64,000 bases of DNA from Nocardioides sp. W7 (GCF_022919075.1 NZ_CP095078.1:620001-684000); one strand, 5' to 3'. Counted from the first letter of the stretch, positions 9,205 through 17,821 are shown. Notes: generated from the letters alone by a model not told the origin. Numbers and translations: made by a program.

Positions 9205-12200
9205 TCACCGGTGCCGCAGGCGAACCGTCCGGCCCTCGTCACCAACCCGCAGCAGCGCCCGCCGCAGTCCCGTGGAGCGCAACACTCGTCGTCCCGCACT
9301 GGTAGGTCGGAGTACCACCCGGTCGACGGAGCCGGCCCGCACGGAGAAGGCCGCGGTGGCTAGCACGGTGCCGCGGCGCAGCGTCCGGCCAGCGACTCGC
9401 TGGGTCCTCAGCGCCACCACCTGGGCCGTGCCCGAGCAGCGGGCGGAGCCGGCGAGACAGCTGACGGCCGCGACCGTGCGGCCGTGGCGACCGACGGTCA
9501 CCGCACGCGACGCCGGCGAGGCCGGCGACGTCTGGACCGACGGTGCGCCCAGGTAGGGCGGTGTGGCCGTGGGGCCGACGGGCGGCGTCACGGGACCTCC
9601 CGCACCGCCTTCGGTCCGGGTCTCCAGGCACTGCACGACAAGGTCGGCCGAGAGCGGGTCGGCAGCGGGGTTCATCAGCCGGGTCGCCCGGGTCTTCGCC
9701 CGCGGCTCGGCGCCGGCGAGCACCAGCCCGTCGTCGAGTGACCAGCCTCCCACGATGCCGCGGCCGAGGTCACCGCAGGTGACTGGGGCCTCCATCACCT
9801 GTCCGGCAACGACCGTCACCCGTTCACTCCGGGTCTCGACCGTGAGCTCGTGGTCGTGACCGGAGCTTCCCGCGACGCGGTCAGAGAGACAGCGGGCGGA
9901 GAAGGTCCCGTTCGTTGCGGGGGCCGACCCGGTCGGCACCACCTCGAAGGTCCAGTCCGAGTCGCCACTCGGCGCGCTCCGTCGTACGACGGCGTCGCCG
10001 TCGAGCCGGTAGCCCGGCGCGATCGGCACCCAGCCGTCGGCGCACCCGACCGTGATCGTGGTCGGACCGGACAGGGTCCGGGTCTCGGTGTCCGCCTCGT
10101 CGAGGACCAGCGCGTGTCGGTGGCCGCCACGCTCGGAGGTCTGCGCCTGGAGGCAGGCGGCGAAGACCTTCGCCTGCGCGCGTCCGGTGGCCCGGTTGAG
10201 GAGGGTGATGGTCCAGGTGTCGAGGGCCGTCGCGCGGGACTCCAGGACCCGGACGTCGGCGAGCGTCCCCGTGCCCTGGTCGACCGCGTCGGCCCGGGCG
10301 GAGCCGTCGGTGGCCAGGAAGCCGGTCGGGCAGGTCACCGAGAAGGTCCGGGTCTCCCCGGCCGACAGGCCGGCCTGGGTCTCGACCCGCTGCTCGTCGA
10401 GCTGGTGCTGCTCCCCCGGGCCGACCTCGTCGGGCTCCACGGGCTCCTCCGGCTCTTCCGGCTCTTCCGGCTCTTCGTCGGGCGCCAGCACCGTGAACGG
10501 CACCTGCCCAGCGGCGGTCGTGACGTTGGTGCCGTCCGTCGGGACGAAGCGCACGTGCAGCACGTGGTCGCCGAGTCCGAGCACCTGGCCGTGGGCCGGG
10601 GCGCTACCGCCGTCGACGGTGTAGGTCAGCGTGCCCGGCTGGTCGGCGACGGCGTCGAGCTGGTCGTCTCCGAGGGCGACGCCCTGGACGACGCCCGCCG
10701 GTGCCGCCCAGGTCAGGACCGGGACGGCCTGGTCGACGTGGAGTCGCACCGTGGTGGTGAGGGTCCGCCAGCCGGCGTCGGTCGGCGTCCAGGTGGCGGT
10801 CAGGTCGTGGTCACCGGCGCCGAGCACCTGGTCGAGGGCGGGCGTGCCGTCCTCGAGGGCGTAGGTGAGCGCGCCGCCGGTGGCCGGGGCGCCGACGAGG
10901 GTCGCGTCGAGCTGGGCCGCGCCGACTGCGGTGCCGTAGGTGACGGGGTCCGGGTCGTCCCAGCGCAGCTCCGCGAGCGCCTGGCTCACGGTGAACGTCC
11001 GGGTCACCGGGTCCGCGGCCAGGAAGTTGGGGGTGCCGGCCTTGGTCACGGTCACGGAGCACTCACCGGCGGCGACGAGCGTGACGCTCAGGTCCTCGAC
11101 GGTGCAGGCGCCGGTCGCGGTGGCCCAGACGGTGCCGTCGCCGGAGCCCCCGATCGCCAGGTCGATCGGCTCGGAGCCGTACACCTGGTCGGCCACCGCC
11201 TCCACGCTCAAGGTCTGCGCGGCTTGAGCGACCGAGAGGGTCCGGGTGGTCGTCGCGGTCGTGTAATCGGCCGGCCGGTCCGGGGTGAAGACCGCGCTGA
11301 CGACCCGGTCCGCACCGGCGTCCAGCACGGTCTCAGGGGCGACGGGGTTCCCGTCGACCAGGTAGGCGAACGTTCCCGGCGCGTCGGCCGTCGCGGTAAG
11401 GACCGTCGACAGCGGCTCGCCGTACGTCAGGGAGGACGGCGGGGTCCAGGTGATCTGGGGGTTCGCCCGGTCCACGGTGACCGACCACTGCACGGTCGGG
11501 GCGGCGGTGTGGTTGCTGTCGGCGGCCTGGTCGGCGAGCAGCACGCAGGAGCCGGCCCCGGTGATCGTGACCGTCGCGCTCACGGCGGTGCCGGTGGCCG
11601 GACTGGTCACGGTGCAGGCACTCCCCGCCTGGGCGCTGACCGTGACGTCACCGGCCCCGGTGGTGCCGGTGGCCCTGACCGGGAAGGGCTCGTCGCCGTA
11701 CTGCTTCCGGCGCGGCGACCACCTGTCGAACTCGACGACCGAGGCGGCCGGGTCCACGATGACGGTGCGCTCCACCGTGACCCGGTGGTACGCGTTCTGC
11801 TGCGCCGTCGTCGTCGGCTGGTAGGTCGCGCGGAGCACGTGGCCGGTCCCGGCGGGGACGAGGTCGCCCGGGGCGAACGCGGTGCCGTCGGCGCGCGTGT
11901 AGACGATGTTGACCCCGGCGTCGGGGGTCTGCATCGTGGCCGTCGCCAGGTCGCGGTACGTCGTCCCGTAGGTGACCGTGGTGGGCGGGCTCCAGGCCAG
12001 GGTCGGCGTCGCCTTGTTCACGTACACCGAGAGCGACGCCGAGCCGGTCTTGCCGTCGGGGTTGGTGGCCCGGCACACGACGGTGCTGACACCCGGGGGG
12101 AACGTCGAGCCCGAGGCCGGCGTGCAGGTCGCGCCGTAGGTGCCGTAGTAGGAGTCCGTGCCGTACGCCGAGAAGAAGGCCGGTGCGCCATTGACGCTCG

Positions 12201-12642
12201 TCGCCGTGACGATCGCGTCGCCCGAGGTGTAGACCGTCGGTGTCGGTGCGGCCACGACGACGTTCCGCGTCTGGGTCATGTTCCCACCGGTGGAGAGCAT
12301 GAAGCCGGTGGTGATGGCGTAGGTGCCGGGGGTGGTCAGCGTCTTGCTCGTGTTGCAGTTGCCGGTGGTGAAGTTGCCGCCGAAGGAGAGGAGGTAGTTG
12401 CCCCCGTTGGGGTAGTTGGCGAAGCACCCGATGATCCGGGCGCCGAGGAACGTGTTGGCCGTGCCAGACCAGGCGAAGCCGACCTGCTGCCCGAGCGTCG
12501 CCGTGGCCGGTGGGGCCGTCGTCCAGGCGATGGTCTGGGCCGCGGCCGCCGGGGCGGCCGACACCAGCGCCAGCACACCGGCCGTCAGCAGGCCCACCAG
12601 CCCACCGCGTGTCCATGCGCGCGAGCGCAACGTCTTCAGCAT
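9205..12642 (-). CDS. Large secreted Ig-like repeat protein
   Basis: 1145 aa. A signal peptide with twin Arg and hydrophobic core (SRAWTRGGLVGLLTAGVLALVSAAPAAAA, cleaved near AAAA-QT). The first 700 residues hold successive about 80-90 aa Ig-like/MBG modules recognisable by the recurring phrase 'TYGTxYRDL / TYGEPLS / VYGSEPIDL / TYGTAVGAAQL' and 'LDAGxDRVLSAxFTPxD', a pattern found in bacterial surface Ig repeats. An acidic (EEP)n linker near residues 715-735 separates these from a C-terminal half with paired cysteines (CPTGF, CLQAQ, CADGW, CLSDR, CGDLG, CLETR). The last 70 residues are a basic beta-rich tail. No sortase motif. It looks like an extracellular structural or adhesive protein; function unknown. 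Confidence 0.8.
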   Translation of the reverse strand: MLKTLRSRAWTRGGLVGLLTAGVLALVSAAPAAAAQTIAWTTAPPATATLGQQVGFAWSGTANTFLGARIIGCFANYPNGGNYLLSFGGNFTTGNCNTSKTLTTPGTYAITTGFMLSTGGNMTQTRNVVVAAPTPTVYTSGDAIVTATSVNGAPAFFSAYGTDSYYGTYGATCTPASGSTFPPGVSTVVCRATNPDGKTGSASLSVYVNKATPTLAWSPPTTVTYGTTYRDLATATMQTPDAGVNIVYTRADGTAFAPGDLVPAGTGHVLRATYQPTTTAQQNAYHRVTVERTVIVDPAASVVEFDRWSPRRKQYGDEPFPVRATGTTGAGDVTVSAQAGSACTVTSPATGTAVSATVTITGAGSCVLLADQAADSNHTAAPTVQWSVTVDRANPQITWTPPSSLTYGEPLSTVLTATADAPGTFAYLVDGNPVAPETVLDAGADRVVSAVFTPDRPADYTTATTTRTLSVAQAAQTLSVEAVADQVYGSEPIDLAIGGSGDGTVWATATGACTVEDLSVTLVAAGECSVTVTKAGTPNFLAADPVTRTFTVSQALAELRWDDPDPVTYGTAVGAAQLDATLVGAPATGGALTYALEDGTPALDQVLGAGDHDLTATWTPTDAGWRTLTTTVRLHVDQAVPVLTWAAPAGVVQGVALGDDQLDAVADQPGTLTYTVDGGSAPAHGQVLGLGDHVLHVRFVPTDGTNVTTAAGQVPFTVLAPDEEPEEPEEPEEPVEPDEVGPGEQHQLDEQRVETQAGLSAGETRTFSVTCPTGFLATDGSARADAVDQGTGTLADVRVLESRATALDTWTITLLNRATGRAQAKVFAACLQAQTSERGGHRHALVLDEADTETRTLSGPTTITVGCADGWVPIAPGYRLDGDAVVRRSAPSGDSDWTFEVVPTGSAPATNGTFSARCLSDRVAGSSGHDHELTVETRSERVTVVAGQVMEAPVTCGDLGRGIVGGWSLDDGLVLAGAEPRAKTRATRLMNPAADPLSADLVVQCLETRTEGGAGGPVTPPVGPTATPPYLGAPSVQTSPASPASRAVTVGRHGRTVAAVSCLAGSARCSGTAQVVALRTQRVAGRTLRRGTVLATAAFSVRAGSVDRVVLRPTSAGRRVLRSTGLRRALLRVGDEGRTVRLRHR
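10442..10477. repeat. In-frame 9-bp tandem repeat coding for (EEP)4
   Basis: Four tandem copies of GCTCTTCCG (first copy with one change) encode Glu-Glu-Pro on the minus strand and form the linker between the Ig-like half and the Cys-containing half of the protein. Such a repeat can change length by slippage without shifting the frame. Confidence 0.8.
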
Positions 12643-13135
12643 CAGGTCCCCCCACGGGTCCGTTCGCGCCCTCAGGCTCGGGGACGGCTGCCGAACACAA
12701 CCACACCCCGGGGTGCCGGCGGGGTGCTTCGAGGAGAGGACTAAACCAGCACGGGAGGTTTTGCCCGGCGTCAGTGCGAGACGCCTCGTCGAAACTCGCT
12801 CACGCAGCCAGGATCTACCTGACTGGCAGCGGTCAGGTCGTTCAGGATCGCGGTCTCCTTGGTCACGGCCCCAACCCTGTTCTGCGCAACGACGACGCAG
12901 GCTGGCGGATAGGCAAGCGACGCAAGGGGATCCGGTTCGGATCCAACGAAAGGCGGAGCGGCGACCGACCGGTACGCCCTCACATGCCGCCGAGAGCGCG
13001 CATTCGAGGTGCGTCTATCCGCCGCGATCCGGCTCGGACCGATGGCACTCTTCCGCCGCCTGCTTCGCGCCGTTACCCGGAGTCCGCTGCGGCACCCTGC
13101 GGATCGAGGACATGCGCGACCCTCTCAATTGACTG
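12643..13135. other. 493-bp intergenic region with no recognised gene
   Basis: It lies upstream of the Ig-like gene and downstream of the HxlR gene. It contains short frames only, none with family-like residues or a convincing ribosome binding site. The segment 12745-12780 (containing GTTTTGCCCGG and nearby short complementary runs) may be leader RNA of the Ig-like gene, but it does not match a riboswitch class I know. Confidence 0.4.
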
Positions 13136-13645
13136 CTACGGCTGCGATCGCTCGAGGTGTGGGGCGCTGGCGTGGGCAGGCTTCTCAGAGTCGTGTTGCT
13201 GGCGGTGTGCGAGGACTTCGCCCATGTGGGCCTGGGCCCAGTGGCGCAGGTCGCGGGTGAGGTGGTGGAGCGAGATGCCGAGGTCGGTCAGGGCGTAGGT
13301 GACGGTGACGGGCACGGTTGGGGTGACGGTGCGGGTGAGCAGTCCGTCGTGTTCGAGGGCTCGCAGGGTCTGAGTGAGCATCTTCTGGCTGACCCCGGCC
13401 AGCCGGCGCGAGAGCTCGGAGTAGCGCAGGGCTTGGACGGCGTCGAGCCCGCCGGGTCGTCCCGGCGCATCGGACTGTCCCGGCTCTGGCGCCTCGTTGC
13501 CCGCATCGCCACCCAAGGCGCAAAGGATGAGCACGACCCACTTGTTCGAGATTCGGTCGAGCAGCTGACGGCTGGGGCAGGCCGCGAAGAAGGCGTTGTA
13601 CTCCGCCTTGGCCTGCTCCCGCTGCGCGGTCTTGGTGGTGGTCAC
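13136..13645 (-). CDS. HxlR-family winged-helix transcriptional regulator
   Basis: 169 aa cytoplasmic DNA-binding protein. The core NKWVVLILCALGG...RYSELSRRLAGVSQKMLTQTLRALEHDGLLTRTVTPTVP...VTYALTDLGISL is the complete HxlR winged helix. The CPSRQLLDRISNKW segment supplies a Cys (near residue 28), as in HxlR proteins that sense thiol or electrophile stress. Between the recognition elements there is an unusually long insert (residues about 49-72, GNEAPEPGQSDAPGRPGGLD), so it is longer than the typical 110-130 aa. GTG start. Divergent from an aldo/keto reductase with palindromes between, so that gene is the probable target. Confidence 0.9.
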   Translation of the reverse strand: MTTTKTAQREQAKAEYNAFFAACPSRQLLDRISNKWVVLILCALGGDAGNEAPEPGQSDAPGRPGGLDAVQALRYSELSRRLAGVSQKMLTQTLRALEHDGLLTRTVTPTVPVTVTYALTDLGISLHHLTRDLRHWAQAHMGEVLAHRQQHDSEKPAHASAPHLERSQP

Positions 13646-13667
13646 TGTTCCCGACCTTTCATGGACG

Positions 13668-13680
13668 GTGCGTTACGCAC
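13668..13680. promoter_or_regulatory. Short palindrome in the HxlR/AKR divergent promoter
   Basis: GTGCGT-T-ACGCAC is a perfect inverted repeat (6-bp arms, 1-nt centre) 23 bp upstream of the HxlR start. It could be an operator half of a two-site arrangement with the palindrome at 13692-13710. Confidence 0.45.
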
Positions 13681-13691
13681 TCCAAGGTGCC

Positions 13692-13710
13692 TACTTCCCG
13701 TGGGGAAGTA
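13692..13710. promoter_or_regulatory. Candidate HxlR operator
   Basis: TACTTCCC-GTG-GGGAAGTA: perfect 8-bp arms with a 3-nt spacer, between divergent HxlR (start 13645) and aldo/keto reductase (start 13776). HxlR-type proteins bind palindromes in such divergent promoters, often with TAC/GTA outer ends, as here. The assignment to this regulator is inference. Confidence 0.65.
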
Positions 13711-13775
13711 ACGCTCCAATACTGATGCGCAGTGGCTGATCACGCCACCCCCTGCGTGGAACGAAAGGCATCTCG

Positions 13776-14645
13776 ATGAATATCACCTCCACCCTTCCCG
13801 GCGGCAGCTGGACCCTGGGCGACGACACTGTCGCCCGTTTCGGGTACGGCGCGATGCAACTGGCCGGTCCGTGGGTCATGGGACCTCCCGCTGACCGCGG
13901 CGGCGCTCTGGCCGTGCTGCAGGCGGCGGTCGCGGCCGGGATCACCCACATCGACACCAGCGACGCCTACGGGCCGCGGTTCACCAACCAGCTGATCCAC
14001 GAGGCCCTGCACCCGTACCCGGAGTCGCTGTTGATCGCCACCAAGGTGGGCGCGAACCGTGACGAGGAGGGTGGATGGCCAGTCGCGCGACACCCCCAGG
14101 ACCTGCGTCAGCAGGTCCACGAGAACCTGGAGTCGCTCGGCGTCGAGGTGCTCGACCTGGTCAACATGCGCATGGGCGACGCCCAAGGCCCTCAGGTCGG
14201 TCCGATCGCTGAGGCGTTCGGCACGCTCGTCGAGCTTCAGAAGGAGGGCTTGATTCGCCACCTCGGGGTCAGCAACGTGACCGCCGAGCAGGTCGGCGAG
14301 GCACGCAGTATCGGCGAGATCGTGTGCGTGCAGAACATGTACAACCTCGCCCACCGTCACGACGACGAACTGATCGACCACCTCGCCGCCGACGGCATCG
14401 CCTACGTGCCGTTCTTCCCACTCGGGGGCTTCACGCCTCTGCAGTCCCAGGCCCTGTCCACCGTTGCCGACCGGGTCGGGACCACGCCGATGTCGGTCGC
14501 CCTTGCCTGGCTCCTGCGACGCTCACCGAACATCCTGCTCATCCCGGGCACTTCCTCGAGCGACCACCTGCACGAGAACATCGCCGGCGCCGGGACGGCT
14601 CTCTCCTCCCAGGACCTCGCCGACCTGGACAGCATCGCCAACTGA
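13776..14645 (+). CDS. Aldo/keto reductase
   Basis: 289 aa NADPH-dependent oxidoreductase of the AKR superfamily. Catalytic tetrad: D of HIDTSDAYG (Asp near 51, Tyr near 56), Lys in LLIATKVG near 86, and a position near 117-120 in DLVNMRMGD where the usual His is replaced (NMR instead of xxH). The C-terminal cofactor region LLIPGTSSSDHLHEN (about 250-264) is the IPG(T/A)xxxxHxxEN signature. ATG start. The gene is divergent from an HxlR regulator, a common pairing for quinone or aldehyde detoxification enzymes. Substrate unknown. Confidence 0.9.
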   Translation: MNITSTLPGGSWTLGDDTVARFGYGAMQLAGPWVMGPPADRGGALAVLQAAVAAGITHIDTSDAYGPRFTNQLIHEALHPYPESLLIATKVGANRDEEGGWPVARHPQDLRQQVHENLESLGVEVLDLVNMRMGDAQGPQVGPIAEAFGTLVELQKEGLIRHLGVSNVTAEQVGEARSIGEIVCVQNMYNLAHRHDDELIDHLAADGIAYVPFFPLGGFTPLQSQALSTVADRVGTTPMSVALAWLLRRSPNILLIPGTSSSDHLHENIAGAGTALSSQDLADLDSIAN

Positions 14646-14796
14646 GTCCACAGATCCGACGTGATGAAGGCGCGTCCTTCCCCCGCGATCAGGCGTCGCC
14701 TCGCGGGGCCACCTGTCCCCCTCTGTATGACTGCGTAGTGGAAGGCGAGGTCCCCTTGCCTCCCGGGACCGTCGGACAAGCCAGGCTGCAGCAGCG

Positions 14797-15000
14797 TCAG
14801 CTGTCCAACTTTGGGGTGCGCCATCGCCCCGAGATGTCGAGAAAGATCCACGTTGCGGCGAGGAAGATCCAGGTCGCGATCCCGAAGATCGCTCCTCCTG
14901 GGACGTCGGCGACGTCGAAGGCGTCGACCACCGCCACTGACGCGCACACAAACGCGACGCCGGCTATCGCGACAGCGATCGGACGCCTGTACTTGACCAC
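14797..15000 (-). CDS. Small two-helix membrane protein, 5' end possibly lost at the IS110 insertion
   Basis: About 67 aa from the GTG at 15000: a basic N-terminus (VKYRRP), helix IAVAIAGVAFVCASVAVVDAF, a short loop, helix GAIFGIATWIFLAATWIFLD and a charged tail ending TPKLDS. The frame stays open upstream of 15000 with protein-like sequence (WTVELTADGARVCHARA) up to the predicted IS border, without a start codon or ribosome binding site. The real N-terminus may therefore have been cut off by the insertion. No family recognised. Confidence 0.45.
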   Translation of the reverse strand: MVKYRRPIAVAIAGVAFVCASVAVVDAFDVADVPGGAIFGIATWIFLAATWIFLDISGRWRTPKLDS

Positions 15001-15103
15001 TGCACGAGCGTGACAGACGCGCGCCCCGTCCGCGGTGAGTTCGACCGTCCAGGCCGAGAGTTCTGCACCTAACGGGGTGCGTCTAACCGGCTCCCTTCTG
15101 TTG

Positions 15104-16327
15104 TCAACCTGCTGGTCTGAGGGAGTCGTCGCGGTGGGTCTTCCGGGTCGCCGTGGCCGGAGGTAGCGTCGGTTGCGCGGGTCCGGGAAGTGGCTGATCC
15201 GAAGTGTCGATGTGCGGGGGCAGGTCGACCGCGCTGGATTCTTGAGACGCCCCGCAGTGCCCTCCCGGACCCGTACCAACGTCGCGGCCAGTGGCCGCTG
15301 CGGCGTCCTTGACGAGCTGGTGGTAAATCGCGTCCGAGATCCTGCGCTTGAGGCACCGGATGGCCTCCAGCGACTTCTTTCCCTCGGCCCGCTTGCGTCT
15401 GTAGTAGACCCGACCCTCGGTGTCGAGCCGGATCTGGCTGATCGCGGCGATGTGGATCATGTGGTTCATCCGGCGGTTCCCGGCCCGGGATAGGCGATGC
15501 CGGTTCTGCTCCCCTGACGATGCGTCCAGGGGTGCGGTGCCGGTCCAGGACGCGAACCGATTGCGGTCGGCGAACCGCGCTACGTCGCCGACGTCGGCCA
15601 AGACCCGGGCGGCCACGACCGGGCCGACGCCATGGATGTCCATCAGCCGCGAACCCCGAGCGAGGACGATCGTCTTCAGCTCGGCGGTGGCCTTCTTGAT
15701 CTTTGCCTCGACCGAGATCAGTTCGGCGAGCTCCTCGGCAGCGATCCGGCGCCGGGTCTTGCCCGCGATGTCGCGCGGACGGACGGTGGCCAGCATCGTC
15801 TTGGCCTGGCCGGTGGTGATGTCGCGTTTCGCTTGGCCAGGTAGGAGTTCGGCCAGCAGCGCCTGGAGCCGGTCGACGGTCTGGACCCGCCGCCGGGTCA
15901 GTGCTTCGCGGCGGTCCGCGAGCATCCGCAACGCTTCGAGCTCGCCATCGACCCGGAGGACTCGCAAGGTCTTGGTGCGGACCGCGACGATGGCGATCGA
16001 GTGCGCGTCACGGGCGTCGGTCTTGCGGTTGTGCCCGGTGTCGAAGAGCCTGACCCGGGCAGCAAGCTTGGCCGGCACGTCGACGACCTGCTCGCCGTCT
16101 TCGAGGAGTCGTTGTGCGAGCGGGCGTCCGACCCCGTTGGCGCCCTCGACCCCCCAGAGCCGGTCCGGCCAGGTCTTCGCGTACTTCCGCATCGCTGTGT
16201 AGCCGGCCTGGTCGGTGGTGAACCTCCCAGAGCCGAGCAGGTTCTCCTGCTGATCGACGACCTCGATCGTGGCCGACAGCTTGTGAGGATCGACCCCGAT
16301 GATCACGTGCTCCGCCTGCTGTTCCAT
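15104..16327 (-). CDS. IS110-family transposase (RuvC-like DEDD plus serine recombinase)
   Basis: 407 aa. N-terminal RuvC-like DEDD domain: D13 in IIGVDPHK, E61 in WGVEGANGVG, D104 and D107 in RKTDARDAHS. A coiled linker lies about 120-220. The C-terminal Tnp2 domain has a helix-hairpin-helix DIHGVGPVVAARVLADVGD and the catalytic serine region PLDASSG (S270/S271). The last 60 residues (about 348-407) form a Pro-rich tail beyond the usual family length. All catalytic residues are present, so the protein is probably active. In this family the enzyme works with a bridge RNA encoded in the element's non-coding end; here that would be the 16328-16549 region. Confidence 0.93.
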   Translation of the reverse strand: MEQQAEHVIIGVDPHKLSATIEVVDQQENLLGSGRFTTDQAGYTAMRKYAKTWPDRLWGVEGANGVGRPLAQRLLEDGEQVVDVPAKLAARVRLFDTGHNRKTDARDAHSIAIVAVRTKTLRVLRVDGELEALRMLADRREALTRRRVQTVDRLQALLAELLPGQAKRDITTGQAKTMLATVRPRDIAGKTRRRIAAEELAELISVEAKIKKATAELKTIVLARGSRLMDIHGVGPVVAARVLADVGDVARFADRNRFASWTGTAPLDASSGEQNRHRLSRAGNRRMNHMIHIAAISQIRLDTEGRVYYRRKRAEGKKSLEAIRCLKRRISDAIYHQLVKDAAAATGRDVGTGPGGHCGASQESSAVDLPPHIDTSDQPLPGPAQPTLPPATATRKTHRDDSLRPAG

Positions 16328-16369
16328 GTGTTGCTCCCGCCTGTGCTCGTTCCGATGTGGACGGCGAGG

Positions 16370-16535
16370 TGGGCATTGCTACTACGAGCTGGGCAGTCCC
16401 TTCTGGAGCCACGCCTCGTCAGCGGTGCCCGGCGGGTTGCAGACCGATAGAGAGCCACACCGACAAGCCGGTGGGCAGCCGCATAGAGAGCTTCCCGCCG
16501 GACACCTGGACCGAGTCTGGCCAGACACCGGCCCT
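16370..16535 (-). ncRNA. Candidate IS110 bridge RNA
   Basis: This is the non-coding end upstream of the transposase, the position from which IS110-group elements express their bridge RNA. The RNA strand (minus) shows a closing stem CGGCGGG/CCCGCCG (16494-16500 with 16430-16436), inside which two copies of GCTCTCTAT (16483-16491 and 16447-16455) lie symmetrically on either side of a 5-bp hairpin (16458-16462 with 16469-16473). A stem enclosing an open loop with paired short elements is the architecture of a bridge RNA guide loop. Ends are estimates; expression is not shown. Confidence 0.55.
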
Positions 16536-16577
16536 ACGGGAATCGTCTAGTAGCCGCCAATGCCCTACCAAGCCGGT

Positions 16578-17821
16578 TTAGGTCCGTCGGTGGAAGCGGA
16601 CACCGCCGTCGGGGAGCCGCTCGGGCGAGTAGGTCGGGTCGTGGGCTCGATGGTGGTGGTGGGAGCAGAGCAGCATCCCGTCGGCCAGGTCGGTGCGGCC
16701 GCCGGCGGCCCAGGGGGTGCCAGCGTGATGAGCTTCGCACCACGGAGCCGGGATCCGGCAGCCCTCCGCGCGGCACTCGCGATCGGTCAAGGTCAGGGCG
16801 CGGCGTTGGGCTCGGGTGAAGAGACGCTGGGAGCGGCCGAGGTCGAGGACCTCACCCTTCCCGCCGAGGACGGCCGGGACGAGGTGGGCGGTGCAGGCCA
16901 GGCGACGGGCTTCGTCGGCGGTGATCCGGTCGAGCGAGTCGCCCGGTGCCGGGTTGCCGAGGGTGGCGGTGCCGAGCTCGGCGCGGAGCGACTCCAGCGA
17001 CATGGTCACGACGAGGGTGGTGGCGTCGCCGCCGTGGATGGGGAGCCGGGTCGGGTCGAGGGTCTCCAGGAGCTGGCAGAACGCGCGGGCGGTCTTGCGG
17101 CCGTGCGGAGTCCGCCGCGCTTCGGCCGGCTCGGGGTCGGCGTCGTCGCGGCGGGGGTTGGTGAAGGCGTGCAGGTAGGTCGCGAGGCGGGCAGCGGAGG
17201 CGTCCGGGATCAGTCCGCTGATGCGAGTGGTCCCATCACCCAGCGGCCGCAGCCCGAGGCGCATCCGCTGGTGGGCGGAGGCTTCGAGGTCGGCCAGGTG
17301 GCGGGCCTCGGCGGCCTGGCGAGGTCGGGGGCGATGACGTCGAGGATCCGACGACCCAGGCGCCCCAGCTCGACCGGGTCGAAGCGGGCGGCGTACGCCA
17401 CCAACGCGGCCTCGGCCCGGTCGACCACGCAGGCGTCGACGTCGGCCGGGAGCTCGGCGAGGGACGCCGCAATGGCCTGGGCCTGGTCGAGGTTCACCTC
17501 ACCTTCACGGACCGCCGTTGCCAACACCGGACGGTCGGCCAACACCAACGCGAGGCGGAGGTCGGCAGCACAGTCACCACGACGACGCCGCGTCGCGGCT
17601 GCCGTCCATGCCCCGACGTCCCGCGCACCCGACTCCTCGGCCACGTCACCGGCGTCGGCGGTGACCCGCAGTCGCAGCTCGCCCACCCGGTCCTCGATCG
17701 CGGCCAGCTCAACCAGGGCGGACGCCTTGTCGGTGGTGGTCATGAACGCCGGGTTCACGTCGGCCACCGACTTCAGGGCACCGTCAATGACCTGGGTGGC
17801 GACCCGGATCGGGTGGTCCAT
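16578..17821 (-). pseudogene. DUF222 / HNH endonuclease, single-base frameshift
   Basis: A DUF222-HNH protein typical of actinobacteria (about 413 aa if intact), probably a homing-type or defence-linked nuclease of unknown role. Starts at ATG 17821 with GGAGG upstream. The first frame covers the helical DUF222 half to DLARPPRP; the second frame resumes exactly as HLADLEASAHQRMRLGLRPLGDG and continues through the HNH motif CRAEGCRIPAPWCEAHHA...LLCSHHHHRAH. Restoring one base at about 17317-17318 (GCCGAGGCC in place of GCCAGGCC on the minus strand) joins the frames without gap. Either a recent pseudogene or a sequencing error. The gene sits directly beside the IS110 element. Confidence 0.85.

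Larger units (their letters stand above)
15086..16549 (-). mobile_element. IS110-family insertion sequence (borders approximate)
   Basis: About 1.46 kb, within the usual IS110 size. It contains one transposase and a 220-nt non-coding end upstream of it. No terminal inverted repeats, as expected for this family. I set the borders from two similar stretches in the same orientation, CCTAACGGGGTGCGTCTA (15068-15085) and CCTACGGGAATCGTCTA (16533-16549), taken as the duplicated target/core context. Borders could be off by tens of bases. Confidence 0.75.

Noticed and set aside
10442..10477. Short spaced repeats considered as CRISPR
   Set aside because: The unit is 9 bp, contiguous and in frame, coding for Glu-Glu-Pro; there are no spacers and no cas genes.
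9850..12744. A 964-codon open frame on the plus strand, opposite the Ig-like gene
   Set aside because: Its composition (Arg, Gly, Val, Ala rich, no domain) is that of a shadow of a high-GC gene. The minus-strand frame has a signal peptide and repeated modules.
12643..12790. Possible c-di-GMP or c-di-AMP riboswitch in front of the Ig-like secreted protein
   Set aside because: The conserved tetraloop and GCAAA-type core in the right arrangement could not be found; only short A-rich runs are present.
12935..12960. tRNA-like TpsiC arm (GGTTCGGATCC)
   Set aside because: Neither an acceptor stem nor an anticodon arm is found at the right distances; the match is a BamHI-like palindrome around GGTTC.
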